47,579 nucleotides of DNA, from assembly GCF_900155545.1 (NCBI RefSeq), contig NZ_LT732526.1, forward strand, positions 343,098 through 390,676, given 5' to 3'. Both the position numbers and the translations under genes were made by a program. Shown piece after piece: positions 33,486 to 41,304 of the stretch; within the stretch, counting starts at the first letter, position 1, and every line of letters begins with the position of its first letter. The notes below the pieces were generated by a model. It had not been told where the DNA came from and did not search any database. It worked only from the letters and a program-made list of their open reading frames with translations. This DNA is from Clostridium sp. Marseille-P2415. Lineage in GTDB: Bacteria > Bacillota > Clostridia > Lachnospirales > Lachnospiraceae.

Positions 33486-33819
33486 GAATGATTTTCCTTT
33501 CTGGAATGAATCTTAAAATGAGGCAGCAGATTAATTATGAGAATAGTGTAAAACAAAATAGTATATTTTTCAAGATAAAAAGAAATAAAAAAGAATAAAT
33601 AATAAGATAAAAGAAATTAAACGAAAATAAATAGCTTGTATAAAATGCACTAAAACGGTCGGATAAAAACAGTAATAATGACAAAAAAATATATTTGTAT
33701 TGAAAAACATAGAAAATAGTTGTAATATATACATAAACACGAAAATGAAACATAAATAAAGCAAACAAGAAAAAAGAAAAAAGAAGTTAAAACAAAACAA
33801 AAAATGAGAGGAAAGTAAA
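33486..33819. other. AT-rich divergent regulatory region
   Basis: These 334 bases between tpiA (leftwards) and pdxA2 (rightwards) are very AT-rich and hold no believable gene; open frames here are low-complexity Phe/Leu/Ile artefacts. A clear rightward promoter lies at 33700-33728. I could not define the leftward one. AACATAAATAA occurs near 33748 and again near 31792, just before the DeoR gene, and might be a shared site. Confidence 0.5.
33700..33728 (+). promoter_or_regulatory. Promoter of the pdxA2 operon
   Basis: TTGAAA (33700-33705) and TAATAT (33723-33728) are spaced by 17 bases, about 90 bases before the pdxA2 ATG. Confidence 0.68.
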
Positions 33820-34845
33820 ATGATTGATGTAAAGTTTAAACCGGTTACCGCAATAACCATGGGAGATCCGGCGGGCATAGGACCGGAGACAGTTGCCGCA
33901 GCCATGCTGGCACCGGAAATTCATGAGTGCTGCAAACCATTCGTCATTGGCAGCATCGATATCCTGAAGCGGGCAGCCAAAATATTAAATAAGGAATTAA
34001 GCTATCATAAGATTACAGATCCTTCGGAAGCGAACTATGAAATGGGATGCGTTGATGTGCTTGAGACCGGAAGCTATGATACGGATTCCGTTGTCTGGGG
34101 AGAAGTACAGGCGCTGGCCGGACAGATGAGCATTGACTGGATCATGAAATCCATTGAGCTGGGCATGGCAGGCCGGGTGGATGCGGTTTCTACCGCACCC
34201 ATACATAAGGGTGCGATCAAGCTGATTGGTATCAAAGAACCGGGGCATACAGAAATCTATCAGAACGTGACAAAATCCCCCTATGCATTGACCATGTTTT
34301 CCTGTCATAAGCTGCGGGTCTTCTTTGTAAGCAGGCATATGTCCCTTTTGGATGCATGCAGATATGCTACGAAGGAGAGAGTATTGGAATATGTCATCAA
34401 CATTGATAAAGAACTAAAAAAGGTTGGAATTGAAAGACCGCGTATTGCGGTAGCTGCATTAAATCCCCATGGCGGTGATAACGGATTATTCGGGACAGAA
34501 GAGATCGATCATTTGATTCCGGCTGTTAAGGCGGCACAGAATATGGGAATAGATGCTATCGGTCCCTGTCCTGCGGATTCCGTATTCCATATCGGAAAAT
34601 CCGGATGCTATGATGGGATTTTATCGTTATATCATGACCAGGGACACATCGCATGTAAGACCCTGGATTTTGAAAAGTCCGTTACATTGACCTTTGGACT
34701 TCCTTTTATCCGAAGTTCCGTAGACCATGGGACCGCGTTTGATATTGCAGGCAAGGGAATCGCAGGAGCAGTCAGCCTGATTGAGTCCACCAGAGTCGTT
34801 TCAGAATATGCAGCGCTCATGCACCGCAAGAAAAGTGACAGGTAA
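33820..34845 (+). CDS. pdxA2: PdxA2-type 4-phospho-acid-sugar dehydrogenase
   Basis: The 341-residue protein belongs to the PdxA family. The start AITMGDPAGIGPETVA, VDAVSTAPIHKGAIKL, PGHTEIYQN, LNPHGGDNGLFGTEE and YHDQGHIACKTL supply the substrate and metal ligands. Next to a DUF1537 kinase such enzymes are the PdxA2 type, which oxidise and decarboxylate D-threonate- or D-erythronate-4-phosphate to DHAP. This differs from vitamin B6 synthesis, for which no partner genes are present. GAGGAAAG precedes the ATG. It is the first gene of the operon, and its stop overlaps the upstream untranslated part of the kinase gene. Confidence 0.88.
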   Translation: MIDVKFKPVTAITMGDPAGIGPETVAAAMLAPEIHECCKPFVIGSIDILKRAAKILNKELSYHKITDPSEANYEMGCVDVLETGSYDTDSVVWGEVQALAGQMSIDWIMKSIELGMAGRVDAVSTAPIHKGAIKLIGIKEPGHTEIYQNVTKSPYALTMFSCHKLRVFFVSRHMSLLDACRYATKERVLEYVINIDKELKKVGIERPRIAVAALNPHGGDNGLFGTEEIDHLIPAVKAAQNMGIDAIGPCPADSVFHIGKSGCYDGILSLYHDQGHIACKTLDFEKSVTLTFGLPFIRSSVDHGTAFDIAGKGIAGAVSLIESTRVVSEYAALMHRKKSDR

Positions 34846-34871
34846 TGAAGCCGGAGAATGGAGGAGACGGT

Positions 34872-36218
34872 ATGCCGCTTATTGGAGCAGTAGCTGACGA
34901 TTTAACAGGAGCCACCACCACCGGTGTGCTGCTTGCCAGGTCGAAAGCAAGAACAGCAGTGTTTTTTAACGAAGAAGCCGCAGAACATGCGCAGCAGGCG
35001 GAACAGCTGGACGCGATATTAGTGAGCAGCAACAGCAGGGCCCTGCCTGCAGACGAAGCCTATGAAAAAGTGCGATCAGCAACTCTGGCACTGCAGAGAA
35101 TGGGGGTAAAGTATTTTTCCAAGCGGATCGATACAACGCTTCGAGGGGGAGTTGGGGTTGAAATCGATGCGATGATGGATTGTATGGAGGAAGATGCGGT
35201 TGCGGTTGTTGTACCGGCCATGCCCCAGTCCAGACGGATCCTGGTAGGCGGTTTTTCCGTCATTGACGGAATGGCACTGATACGTACGCCGGTAGCCCAG
35301 GATGTGCGGACACCGGTATATGAAAACTACATCCCGCGCCTGTTGGAAAAGCAGACAAGACGGTGCGTGGGGCTTATTACATTGGATACGGTATTGCAGG
35401 GGGCCGAGGCAATAAAGGATAGGCTTACTAAGGTCAGATCAGAAGGGAAACAGGTAATTGTAGTGGACGGGGTCACGCTTGATGATGTGGAGGCGGCCGC
35501 AAAAGCCTGTGTGGAGCTGGAGTGGAATGTGGTAGCCGTTGATCCCGGTGCGTTTACGGCGAAGCTGGCATTTTGCAGGAACCTCATAAAAAGAGAGGAA
35601 CCCAATATTCCGGATGGCAGCGGAGAAGGATTAAACAAGACCGTATTAATCGCGGCAGGCAGTGCAACCCCTGTGACCAAACGCCAGATGGAGGTATTGT
35701 GTGAGGATCAAAGGGTGATACGAATCCCTGTTGAGCCGGTACCGCTTATTAATGGGAGCGACGAAGCTTTGGCAGAAGTGGGAAAAGCAGTCCGCTCCGC
35801 ACTTCAATGCTTAAAGGAAGAGACTCTGCCCAGAGCCATTCTTATTGAAACAGCACTGCACGGAGAGTTGTTAAACTTATCGGAAGAGGATGCCAAAAGA
35901 CAGTATTCCGGTGGCATGTGCGCAAACAGAATCAATGCAGGGCTTGGGATGATTGTATCAAAAATACTGGAAGCAGCAGGAAGAGATAAGATAGCCGGAC
36001 TCTATACAACAGGCGGTGATACCATGGTGAATGTCTGTTATCAGCTGGGTGTTGAATGCATTGAAGTTCTGGACTACGTGATTGCACAGACGGATGTCGG
36101 CCGGCTGTCGGGAAATTATGACGGATTGCCGATTGTAGGCAAGGGAGGGCTTACCGGTACGGACCGCACCGCAATCGATATTGTGGACCGTCTGTTTTTA
36201 GAAGCAACAAGAACTTAA
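34872..36218 (+). CDS. Four-carbon acid sugar kinase (DUF1537 family)
   Basis: A 448-residue kinase with the N-terminal substrate domain signature GAVADDLTGATTTGVLL and SKRIDTTLRGGVG. The C-terminal nucleotide domain holds IAAGSATPVTKRQ and GGDTMVNVCYQLG, plus KGGLTGT at the end. DUF1537 proteins phosphorylate C4 acid sugars such as D-threonate, L-threonate or D-erythronate. Paired with PdxA2, the D-threonate (DtnK) type is the closest known match. No LtnD/DenD dehydrogenase or LtnC/DenC aldolase partner is present. I chose ATG 34872, preceded by GGAGGAG, over ATG 34845. Confidence 0.88.
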   Translation: MPLIGAVADDLTGATTTGVLLARSKARTAVFFNEEAAEHAQQAEQLDAILVSSNSRALPADEAYEKVRSATLALQRMGVKYFSKRIDTTLRGGVGVEIDAMMDCMEEDAVAVVVPAMPQSRRILVGGFSVIDGMALIRTPVAQDVRTPVYENYIPRLLEKQTRRCVGLITLDTVLQGAEAIKDRLTKVRSEGKQVIVVDGVTLDDVEAAAKACVELEWNVVAVDPGAFTAKLAFCRNLIKREEPNIPDGSGEGLNKTVLIAAGSATPVTKRQMEVLCEDQRVIRIPVEPVPLINGSDEALAEVGKAVRSALQCLKEETLPRAILIETALHGELLNLSEEDAKRQYSGGMCANRINAGLGMIVSKILEAAGRDKIAGLYTTGGDTMVNVCYQLGVECIEVLDYVIAQTDVGRLSGNYDGLPIVGKGGLTGTDRTAIDIVDRLFLEATRT

Positions 36219-36232
36219 AGGAGGATAAGGAA

Positions 36233-36697
36233 ATGAAAGTGGCAATTGGATGTGATGAAGCAGCTTATTGTTTGAAATCGGAAGTCATGAAGCATCTTAA
36301 TGATATCGGTGTGGAATATGAAGATTTTGGCGCCGGACCGGGAGAAGTGGTTCTTTATCCGGATGTGGCAGTAAAGGTTGCGGAGGCAGTTGCAAGAGGT
36401 GATTTTGAACGGGGGATATTGGTCTGCGGAACAGGAATCGGAATGGCGATCACTGCAAATAAGGTTCCGGGTATCCGTGCCGCGGTGTGCCATGATCCGT
36501 TCTCAGCAGAACGGTCCAGAAAAAGCAACGATGCGCAGATCATGTGTATGGGGGAACGGGTCATCGGGGCAGAGCTTGCAAAATGTCTGGTTGATATCTG
36601 GTTAAAATGCGATTTTTCAGGAGGTGGTTCCGCGCCAAAGGTAGATAAGATCATGGAATATGAAAGAGAGTATCTGGAGAAGGAAAGAAGTAATTAA
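36233..36697 (+). CDS. rpiB: RpiB/LacAB family sugar-phosphate isomerase
   Basis: A 154-residue member of the ribose-5-phosphate isomerase B family. It has GCDEAAYCLKSEVMKHL at the start, LVCGTGIGMAITANKV for the catalytic and phosphate region, and SNDAQIMCMGERVIGAELA near the end. Besides ribose-5-phosphate, paralogues act on allose, galactose or tetrulose phosphates (EryI/DerI types). Sitting between a C4 acid-sugar kinase and a KdgT permease, and near a TIM paralogue, it more likely serves a tetrose phosphate than the pentose pathway. This is inference. AAGGAGG lies upstream, 14 bases after the kinase. Confidence 0.85.
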   Translation: MKVAIGCDEAAYCLKSEVMKHLNDIGVEYEDFGAGPGEVVLYPDVAVKVAEAVARGDFERGILVCGTGIGMAITANKVPGIRAAVCHDPFSAERSRKSNDAQIMCMGERVIGAELAKCLVDIWLKCDFSGGGSAPKVDKIMEYEREYLEKERSN

Positions 36698-36721
36698 TCA
36701 AATGTATGGGAGGTATTTACG

Positions 36722-37747
36722 GTGAAGGATGCAAATAATGCAGAGAAACAGGGGACAGATCTGGATTTACTGAATAAGATGAAAAAGCTGCCTGGTGGTC
36801 TGGTTATCATACCATTGGTAATGGCTGTTTTAATTGCAACATTTTTTCCGCAGGCATTTCAGATCGGAGGATATGTAACGGCTTTGTTCTATCAGGGGAA
36901 CGCTGCCATGATGGGGTTGTTCCTGATCGTTTGCGGATCATCCATTAATATCAGGCAGGTTGGAATGCCCCTTTATAAAGGCATCACCCTGACTGGGATC
37001 AAATTTATTTTTGGTGTTGTGATCGGATTGCTGGTGGGAAAATTATGCGGTGTGAACGGTTTCCTGGGAATCGCTCCCTTTGTATGGATCGCTGCCATTA
37101 CAAACTCAAACGGATCCTTATATATTTCGTTATCCTCACAGTTTGGCAATGCGACGGACACAGGCGCGATTTCCGTACTATCCTTAAATGACGGACCGTT
37201 CTTTACCCTGATCGCATTGGGGGCAACAGGACTTGCTTCGATTCCGATCAACAGCCTGGTCGCAACCATAATCCCCATATTGATCGGTTTTATCTGGGGA
37301 AATATCGACAAAGAGTTCCGCAGGGTGTGTGCCACCGCACAGCCGATCATCACATTCTTTATGACCATTTCAATCGGAGCGAAAACGGATATGAAAACAA
37401 TCATAACAGCCGGCGCTTCCGGAATCATACTTGGCCTTATATCTGCGGCTACTGCAGTGGTGTTCTTTTTATTGTTTAATCTTCTTCTTCCAAAGAAGGA
37501 GAGAAACGCTATGGGAGCGGCAATCGGTACCACAGCCTTAAATTCCGCCATGACACCGGCTGCCGTTGCCGAGGCAGATCCAACCATGGCCCAGTACACA
37601 GAAATGGCAACCGCTCAATGTGCCACAGCTTCCATCATAACCTTGTTCCTGTGTCCGTTTATTGTGGCCTTTTTTGACAACATGATGAGAAAGAGGAAAG
37701 CAGGAATCTATTCTCCGGAAGGCTGGGCGGCTGCTAAAGCGAAATAA
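36722..37747 (+). CDS. kdgT: KdgT-type 2-keto-3-deoxygluconate/acid-sugar permease
   Basis: The 341-residue protein has about ten membrane spans and KdgT features (PLVMAVLIATFFPQ, GIAPFVWIAAITNSNGSLY, ALGATGLASIPINSLV, ATIIPILIGFIWGNID). It is a secondary transporter for acid sugars; here it probably imports the C4 acid degraded by the operon. Translation likely starts at GTG 36722, eight bases after GGGAGG. It follows rpiB by 24 bases. Confidence 0.86.
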   Translation: MKDANNAEKQGTDLDLLNKMKKLPGGLVIIPLVMAVLIATFFPQAFQIGGYVTALFYQGNAAMMGLFLIVCGSSINIRQVGMPLYKGITLTGIKFIFGVVIGLLVGKLCGVNGFLGIAPFVWIAAITNSNGSLYISLSSQFGNATDTGAISVLSLNDGPFFTLIALGATGLASIPINSLVATIIPILIGFIWGNIDKEFRRVCATAQPIITFFMTISIGAKTDMKTIITAGASGIILGLISAATAVVFFLLFNLLLPKKERNAMGAAIGTTALNSAMTPAAVAEADPTMAQYTEMATAQCATASIITLFLCPFIVAFFDNMMRKRKAGIYSPEGWAAAKAK

Positions 37748-37798
37748 AATCATAAGGGGGCAGGTTTTAAGTCTTAAGCAGGCGGATTGGAGGTATCT

Positions 37799-38293
37799 AT
37801 GAAAATTAACGTCAGAATGAAAAGTGAGTTTCTCTATGATTTATTGTTGTTCCATACTTATTCAAAATTTTCAGGCTTTCTGATAAATGTACTTGGTCTT
37901 TCCGTCATGATCACAGGCGGGATCCTGCTTGGCATGGATAAAATAGAAGTCCCCCAGGCAGTCATGTATGCAGCTGCAGGTATGCTGTTTTTATCTTATA
38001 CACCCTTTACCCTAAAGATGAGAGCCAGGAAAATGATGATGGCTCCCTGCTATCAGCAGGAAATCTCCTATGTATTCCATGAACAAGGGATCTCGGAACG
38101 GATTCTGGAACGTGAGAACAGCTATTCCTGGAGTCAGGTTGAAAAAGCCATTTCAACTCCAAAGGACATTGCCTTTTATGTCGGCAAAGAGGAAGCGCTC
38201 ATATTACCGAAGGAAAGCTTTGGAGAATTCTTTATACCGGTAATGAAGCTGATTGCAGAAAATGTGACAAGAGATAAAATTTATATCAGATAG
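37799..38293 (+). CDS. YcxB-like membrane-associated protein
   Basis: A 165-residue protein with two adjacent membrane spans (about 25-45 and 53-72: FLINVLGLSVMITGGILLG; AVMYAAAGMLFLSYTPFT). A cytoplasmic C-terminal domain of YcxB type follows (YVFHEQGISER, YSWSQVEKAI, LILPKE). The function is unknown. It sits between kdgT and the PFK gene with short gaps (about 50 and 8 bases), so it is in the same transcript. GGAGG lies five bases before ATG 37799. Confidence 0.72.
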   Translation: MKINVRMKSEFLYDLLLFHTYSKFSGFLINVLGLSVMITGGILLGMDKIEVPQAVMYAAAGMLFLSYTPFTLKMRARKMMMAPCYQQEISYVFHEQGISERILERENSYSWSQVEKAISTPKDIAFYVGKEEALILPKESFGEFFIPVMKLIAENVTRDKIYIR

Positions 38294-38301
38294 GAGTTTT
38301 T

Positions 38302-39522
38302 ATGAAGAATCTTTTGATAGCCCAGTCCGGAGGGCCTACGGCAGCGATCAATGCAAGCCTGGCGGGAGTCATGGAAGCCGCACTCATTAGTGCTGGGGTG
38401 GATGGCATTTATGGTGCGGTCAATGGAATCCAGGGGGTGTTTGAAGAGAAAATCATTGACTTAAAAGAAGCAGTAAAGAGCGCCATGGATATTGAACTGC
38501 TTTGCCAGACCCCTTCCTCTGCTCTGGGGTCCTGCCGTTTCATCCTGAAACCCTGGAAGGAACAGGAAGGACAGTATGAGGAATTTATCCGCATCATGAG
38601 GAAATACAGCATCTCCTATTTTATTTATATCGGGGGAAATGATTCCATGGATACGGTTTATAAGCTTTCCGAATACTGCAGGGAAAAACAGATCGAAGAT
38701 ATCATGGTTGCAGGAGTGCCGAAAACCATTGATAATGATCTTGCAGAAACGGACCATTGTCCGGGGTTTGGTTCGGCGGCGAAATATATCGCAACTACGT
38801 TTGCAGAACTGGAGAGGGATATATCCGTTTATCCTGTACCGGCTATTACCATTGTGGAGGTCATGGGAAGAAATGCCGGCTGGCTCACTGCGGCATCGGC
38901 TCTATCCAGGATAAACGGCGGAGCAGGGCCGGAATTGATTTATTTGTGTGAACATGTTTTCAGCAAGGAGAAATTTCTTTCCGATGTAAAAGAAGCCATG
39001 GAACGGAAAAAAGCACTTCTGATCGCGGTCAGCGAAGGACTGAAGGACCGAAACGGCAAGTATATATCGGAAGAAGCACAATCGGATATGGCGGATGCCT
39101 TTGGCCACAAATATATTTCCGGAACAGGCAGGATACTGGAATCGCTTATCCGTGAAAAAATCGGGTGCAAAGTAAGGTCAGTTGAATTGAACTTAATGCA
39201 GCGCTGCGCTGCCCATGTCGCCAGCGATACGGATTTAAAGGAAGCCAGAATGCTTGGCGGGAAAGCTCTGCAGTGTGCGGTGGAGGGAAAAAACGGAGTA
39301 ATGGCGTCCATCCGGAGGCTGGGTTCCAGCCCTTATGCCGTGGAGTATACATCGGTTCCGGTGGGCCGCGTAGCCAACCGCGAAAAAAAGGTTCCGGCTG
39401 AAATGATACATGAAAATGGTCATGATATTACTGATGAAATGATGCAATATCTGCTCCCTCTGATACAGGGGGAAGCGAATGTCATGTATGTGAATGGAAT
39501 TCCTTCCCATATCATCATCTGA
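38302..39522 (+). CDS. 6-phosphofructokinase family enzyme, probably PPi-dependent
   Basis: The 406-residue protein has the PFK fold: IAQSGGPTAAINASLAG at the start, GGNDSMDTVYKL at the phosphoryl-donor site and PKTIDNDLAETDHCPG at the sugar site, followed by EVMGRNAGWLTAASAL. ATP-type enzymes carry GGDGS and no Lys before TID. The Asp in GGNDS and the Lys in PKTIDND indicate pyrophosphate dependence. It should convert fructose-6-phosphate and the bisphosphate reversibly. It ends the C4 acid-sugar operon, only eight bases after the YcxB-like gene, which is an unusual place for it. Confidence 0.85.
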   Translation: MKNLLIAQSGGPTAAINASLAGVMEAALISAGVDGIYGAVNGIQGVFEEKIIDLKEAVKSAMDIELLCQTPSSALGSCRFILKPWKEQEGQYEEFIRIMRKYSISYFIYIGGNDSMDTVYKLSEYCREKQIEDIMVAGVPKTIDNDLAETDHCPGFGSAAKYIATTFAELERDISVYPVPAITIVEVMGRNAGWLTAASALSRINGGAGPELIYLCEHVFSKEKFLSDVKEAMERKKALLIAVSEGLKDRNGKYISEEAQSDMADAFGHKYISGTGRILESLIREKIGCKVRSVELNLMQRCAAHVASDTDLKEARMLGGKALQCAVEGKNGVMASIRRLGSSPYAVEYTSVPVGRVANREKKVPAEMIHENGHDITDEMMQYLLPLIQGEANVMYVNGIPSHIII

Positions 39523-39590
39523 AAAGAGAGAAGCCAGGTTGCTGATGGCACTTTTCCGGTTGAAAATAAAAAGAAAATGTGTCAAAATAA

Positions 39591-39620
39591 ATGAGGAACG
39601 GTCGGAATACCGCTCCTCAT
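39591..39620 (+). terminator. Terminator-like hairpin after the PFK gene
   Basis: ATGAGGA and TCCTCAT pair, with CGGT/ACCG inside. The tail TTTCTGCTT is only weakly T-rich. Confidence 0.5.
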
Positions 39621-39725
39621 TTCTGCTTATGATATGATATAATTAAGCATGTCCGTATAAATAAGAAATGATATCGAACAATTATCTGCTCGAATCAATA
39701 GAATAAAGGAAAGGAATCAGTGATT

Positions 39726-40337
39726 ATGAACCAGAAGGAAAGAATGCTTGCAGGACTGCCTTACAAAGCCTGGCTGGATGGACTCAGTGAAGAGAGAATG
39801 GAGAATAAGCTTAAGATTTATGAGTATAATTCGCTGCGCCCGGATGAAGAAGAAAAAAAGGATGGATTAATTCGGCGTATTCTTGGAAAAGTAGGAGAGA
39901 ATGTCCACATTGAAGCGCCGTTTCGTTGTGATTATGGAACGAATATCGAGGTTGGAAACAACTTTTTTGCCAATTACAATTGTACGATCCTTGATGTCGG
40001 CAAGGTGGTGATCGGTGATAATGTGATGTTCGCACCCAATGTTTCAATTTATACCGCTGGCCACCCGGTTCATCCGGATTCCAGGAATTCGGGGTATGAA
40101 TACGGGATCGCAGTTATCATAGGGGACAATGTGTGGATCGGAGGCAATGTCATCATTAATCCCGGGGTTACCATAGGAAACAATGTGGTGATCGGCGCGG
40201 GCAGTGTTGTGACCAGGGATATACCGGATAATATGATTGCTGTGGGAAGCCCTTGCAGGGTAATCCGGGAGATCGTGGAGGAGGACCGGAAATATTATTA
40301 TAAGGATAGAGAATTTGATGTACAGGACTATCGGTAA
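39726..40337 (+). CDS. Sugar O-acetyltransferase (maltose acetyltransferase type)
   Basis: The 203-residue protein has the Maa/NodL layout: N-terminal KERMLAGLPYKAWLDGL, then left-handed beta-helix hexapeptide repeats (IEAPFRCDYGTNIEVGNNF, split; GNVIINPGVTIGNNVVIGA). The catalytic His is in TAGHPVHP. Acetyl-CoA is the donor; the sugar acceptor is unknown. I chose ATG 39726 (AAAGGAAT upstream) over the GTG at 39720. It is monocistronic and followed by a long perfect palindrome. Confidence 0.9.
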   Translation: MNQKERMLAGLPYKAWLDGLSEERMENKLKIYEYNSLRPDEEEKKDGLIRRILGKVGENVHIEAPFRCDYGTNIEVGNNFFANYNCTILDVGKVVIGDNVMFAPNVSIYTAGHPVHPDSRNSGYEYGIAVIIGDNVWIGGNVIINPGVTIGNNVVIGAGSVVTRDIPDNMIAVGSPCRVIREIVEEDRKYYYKDREFDVQDYR

Positions 40338-40345
40338 TGCAGGAA

Positions 40346-40373
40346 AAGGAAAAGGCAGGCCTGCCTTTTCCTT
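40346..40373. terminator. 28-base perfect palindrome after the acetyltransferase gene
   Basis: AAGGAAAAGGCAGG is followed directly by its exact reverse complement, centred at 40359/40360. As RNA it gives a stem of about 12 bp with a tiny loop. Its purine-pyrimidine bias leaves TTTTCCTT at the 3' edge but no downstream T-run. It probably acts as a terminator or mRNA end for the gene ending at 40337. Confidence 0.55.
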
Positions 40374-40424
40374 CTGATATGCCGGTATATGTTTCATGTA
40401 TTATCCGAATATAACGGGAAATGG

Positions 40425-40630
40425 TTAAAACGTTTTCCCCAGTCTTTCTGCGGTCTCAAGCGCGGAAGTGTTTCTGATATCACTTCTTGCATTAACGCCG
40501 GGTACGGCCAGGATCCCTCTGTCAGTCCATTTTTGATAAGCGGCTATGCTTTTATAGGTAGCGGTTATGCCATCAAAATCAGCGGTATCTCCTGTTTCTC
40601 CGCATGTAAGAAGCATACACTCTTTGATTT
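40425..40630 (-). pseudogene. C-terminal remnant of a flavodoxin-type NAD(P)H oxidoreductase
   Basis: The minus-strand frame ending at the TAA at 40425 reads ECMLLTCGETGDTADFDG, TYKSIAAYQKWTDRG, ILAVPGVNARSDIRNTSAL and ETAERLGK. This is the C-terminal third of an Fe-S flavoprotein/NADPH-dependent FMN reductase. The FMN-binding N-terminal two thirds are absent. Upstream of about 40630 the frame only reads the antisense of the HxlR remnant. It is a truncated, surely inactive gene. Confidence 0.7.
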
Positions 40631-40875
40631 TTATGTACTGGTTATCCGAGCATAAAACGGTCATGCGGTTCAATGAGCTCAAGCGATGTATCGGTACCAT
40701 TTCATTTAAGACGCTGAGTACCACGCTGAAGGAAATGGAAGCGGACCAGCTGATCATCCGGACGGAATATCCTCAGATTCCGCCAAAAGTGGAATACTGT
40801 TTATCCGAGAGAGGAAAGTCGCTAATACCTGTTCTGGATATGATGTGCGTCTGGGGCAGTGAGAACAGGATCTAG
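40621..40875 (+). pseudogene. HxlR family regulator, 5' end missing
   Basis: The frame reads IFMYWLSEHKTVMRFNELK, then CIGTISFKTLSTTLKEMEAD, YPQIPPKVEYCLSERGKSL and PVLDMMCVWGSEN. This is the wing and C-terminal helices of an HxlR winged-helix regulator. The first 25-30 residues of the family (Cys-Pro start and GGKWK helix) are missing; the ORF start at ATG 40567 reads unrelated residues with no ribosome site. A possible stray NGKWL lies in the same strand at about 40405. DNA binding is unlikely to survive. Confidence 0.7.
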
Positions 40876-40991
40876 GCGGCATCTGCTTTTTTAAAATGAT
40901 TTTCTTCGCACATAATAAAATTTTACCAAAAGCGTATACTAATGACAGGACAGATGCACAAGCGGAAGAAAATTAATTTAAGGAGGCGGCA

Positions 40992-41225
40992 ATGATGAAA
41001 AAGTTGTTTGATTATGCAAACATATATGTTCAAAGGTGTGAGTTAAAGGATTTCGCACTTTTAAAGATATGCCTGTGTGCAGTAGGGATCATGATAGGAT
41101 TATCAATTCCTGAGAAAAAGAGGAAATGGCCTCTTGCAGCAGCGGGTGTTGTTTTTGTATTCAGCTATATACTGCTTATGGCGGAATTTATAAAGATTGC
41201 AGTGGATGAAAAAATGGGAAGCTGA
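40992..41225 (+). CDS. Small two-span membrane protein
   Basis: A 77-residue protein with a cytoplasmic N-terminus (KLFDYANIYVQRCELKDF) and two hydrophobic spans (LLKICLCAVGIMIGLSIP and LAAAGVVFVFSYILLMAEF) separated by the basic loop EKKRKW. Similar small Clostridial proteins are often labelled as a phosphate ABC permease fragment, but nothing here supports transport. AAGGAGG lies before the two adjacent ATGs (40992 and 40995). A strong terminator follows, so it is a stand-alone expressed gene of unknown role. Confidence 0.72.
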   Translation: MMKKLFDYANIYVQRCELKDFALLKICLCAVGIMIGLSIPEKKRKWPLAAAGVVFVFSYILLMAEFIKIAVDEKMGS

Positions 41226-41242
41226 TTGTAATTGGCGCGAGG

Positions 41243-41297
41243 CTGGTTATATCCGTATGCTTGATGAAGCAAAGATACGGATATAACCAGTTTTTTT
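41243..41297 (+). terminator. Strong intrinsic terminator
   Basis: A perfect 16-bp stem (CTGGTTATATCCGTAT with its complement at 41275-41290), a GCTT/AAGC inner pair in the loop, and a seven-T run at 41291-41297. Confidence 0.93.
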
Positions 41298-41304
41298 ATT
41301 GCTG

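Noticed and set aside
33535-33905. Minus-strand Phe/Leu/Ile-rich ORFs between tpiA and pdxA2
   Set aside because: They are low-complexity translations of a very AT-rich intergenic region, have no ribosome sites, and one overlaps the conserved start of pdxA2.
40425-40757. The full 110-codon minus-strand ORF as one gene
   Set aside because: Only its last 65 or so codons look like a flavoprotein; the first part is the antisense of the HxlR coding sequence.
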